From AP-15 sp963777435 (lineage in GTDB: Bacteria > Pseudomonadota > Alphaproteobacteria > ATCC43930 > CGMCC-115725): DNA of 64,000 nucleotides. Under the pieces are notes generated by a model. The model was not told where the DNA came from, ran no database searches, and saw only the letters and a program-made list of their open reading frames with translations. Shown here in pieces: positions 63,307 to 64,000 of the stretch (position 1 is its first letter; each line of letters starts with the position of its first letter). The DNA is taken from the NCBI GenBank assembly GCA_963777435.1, contig CAVZQT010000007.1, positions 62,001 to 126,000 of the forward strand, read 5' to 3'. The position numbers and the translations under genes were made by a program.

Positions 63307-64000
63307 GGTTCGCCGCCTTCCACACCGGCGAGCCGCCTGGGTTCAAACGCGGGCCGTAACGCAGCGCGGACCCAAACAGCAGCACCATCGGCCCGCCCAA
63401 CGCGAGGATTGCCGCGGCGTCGAGCCAGAATGGGCCGGCATGGGCGAATACCGGCAGCACCAGCCACCATTTGTCGGCCACGCGGCTGATGATGATCAGC
63501 AAGCAAATAACCGCCACGATGCTGCGGCTGCGTTTGCTCGGCCGCCAGATCAATACAAAAAACGGTGCGACAAAGCCGAAACCGATCGAGATATGGAGAG
63601 CGGCCCGCCAGACCCCGTGATTGCGCAGCAGATACCAGGGAATTTCAGATTTGAGATTCTCCTCCCAAATGATCAGAAACTGCATGAACTCGACATAGGC
63701 CCAAAAGATCGTCGTCGCGAGAAGGATCGCAGCCAAATCGGCGAGGTGATCCCGCCGCTTTCCAACGGCAGGCCCGCCAACGGCGATAACCAGCAGGACC
63801 ATCGCGAGCCCGGTGTTGAACCAACTCGCGCCAACCGAATAGGAAAAAATCGACGACCAGAATGCGGGTTGCAGCGACATAATCCAGTCGATCGAGGCAA
63901 AACCGGCGGAGAACGCCAATACCGTAAGCCCAACTCCGCTGATCCACGATAGACCCGGTGATATCGGCGCCGCCTCCTCGCGCGGGGCCCACAGCACGTA
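63299..64000 (-). CDS. ActF-like membrane subunit (alternative complex III), cut by the window edge
   Basis: This is a polytopic membrane protein of which 232 residues are in the window, with the 5' end beyond 64000. Landmarks are FASIDWIMSLQPAFWSSIFSYSVGASWFNTGLA, WAYVEFMQFLIIWEENL and LHISIGFGFVAPFFVLIWRPSKR, which resemble the quinone-side subunit ActF (quinol:cytochrome c oxidoreductase). If so, alternative complex III genes should lie to the right, and the oxidase here would be its partner. It overlaps the next gene by 8 bases. Confidence 0.7.
   Translation of the reverse strand, partial: YVLWAPREEAAPISPGLSWISGVGLTVLAFSAGFASIDWIMSLQPAFWSSIFSYSVGASWFNTGLAMVLLVIAVGGPAVGKRRDHLADLAAILLATTIFWAYVEFMQFLIIWEENLKSEIPWYLLRNHGVWRAALHISIGFGFVAPFFVLIWRPSKRSRSIVAVICLLIIISRVADKWWLVLPVFAHAGPFWLDAAAILALGGPMVLLFGSALRYGPRLNPGGSPVWKAANHG

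Noticed and set aside
1..64000. CRISPR array, tRNA or rRNA genes
   Set aside because: No regularly spaced direct repeats and no tRNA T-loop/acceptor pairs or rRNA-like stretches were seen; a dedicated scan would be needed to exclude a tRNA.

Overview
This window is high-GC DNA from an alphaproteobacterium. The lineage call rests on gene content. There is a SciP/DUF1153-type regulator, a cca–DUF6111–NUDIX–DUF1285–MoxR–DUF58–DUF4159 neighbourhood, a psd–pssA pair, and an aldehyde oxidoreductase of PaoABC type. I cannot name the genus. I saw no tRNA, rRNA or CRISPR array.

Layout. (1) 1–17.1 kb is an accessory, partly decayed region. It holds a frameshifted serine recombinase, a fragment of an ABC ATPase, a broken gene of unknown function, an IS5-type transposase remnant joined to the C-terminal half of a ring-cleavage dioxygenase, and truncated or frameshifted hydrolase, glycosylase, cyclase, monooxygenase and flavin-enzyme genes. 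Between these are intact genes: an MFS exporter, a DJ-1/PfpI protein, an EmrAB-like pump, a SnoaL-like protein, and a MOSC–reductase–ferredoxin fusion. (2) 17.4–45.4 kb is mostly intact, core-like DNA. It encodes peptidoglycan enzymes, RecQ, two Flp pilins, a GT87 membrane protein, SciP, RadC with an extra N-terminal domain, the PaoABC-type molybdenum enzyme, aminopeptidase N, tRNA CCA-adding enzyme with its neighbours, a MoxR/DUF58/DUF4159 membrane system, and phosphatidylserine/phosphatidylethanolamine synthesis. (3) 45.7–64 kb has recognisable housekeeping and metabolic genes, many broken by single-base indels. These are a phospholipase C-like esterase, DedA, HisD, SDRs, a TRAP binding protein, GalM, and cytochrome c oxidase subunits I–IV. 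Interspersed intact genes include an epimerase, an amidohydrolase, YccF, VapBC, a GIY-YIG protein and SCO1. The window ends inside a membrane subunit resembling ActF of alternative complex III.

How the genes work together. The right end is one leftward respiratory operon (ActF-like, small membrane protein, SCO1, CtaC with a cytochrome c tail, CtaD, CtaE, subunit IV), with overlapping or nearly abutting genes. The PaoA-B-C genes would make a periplasmic molybdenum aldehyde dehydrogenase. The moxR–DUF58–DUF4159–vWA-like genes form a rightward operon that ends next to psd–pssA.

Main caution. In 45.7–61.5 kb the protein sequence is well conserved on both sides of each frame change, and ctaD alone changes frame about ten times. 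That looks more like uncorrected long-read indels than true decay. In 1–17 kb several genes lack whole domains, which indels cannot explain, so that part is genuinely degraded. I found no single clearly novel system. The best leads are the RadC fusion, the small protein/GIY-YIG pair, the unrecognised broken gene at 1.7–3.0 kb, and the antisense overlap of sciP with the GT87 gene.
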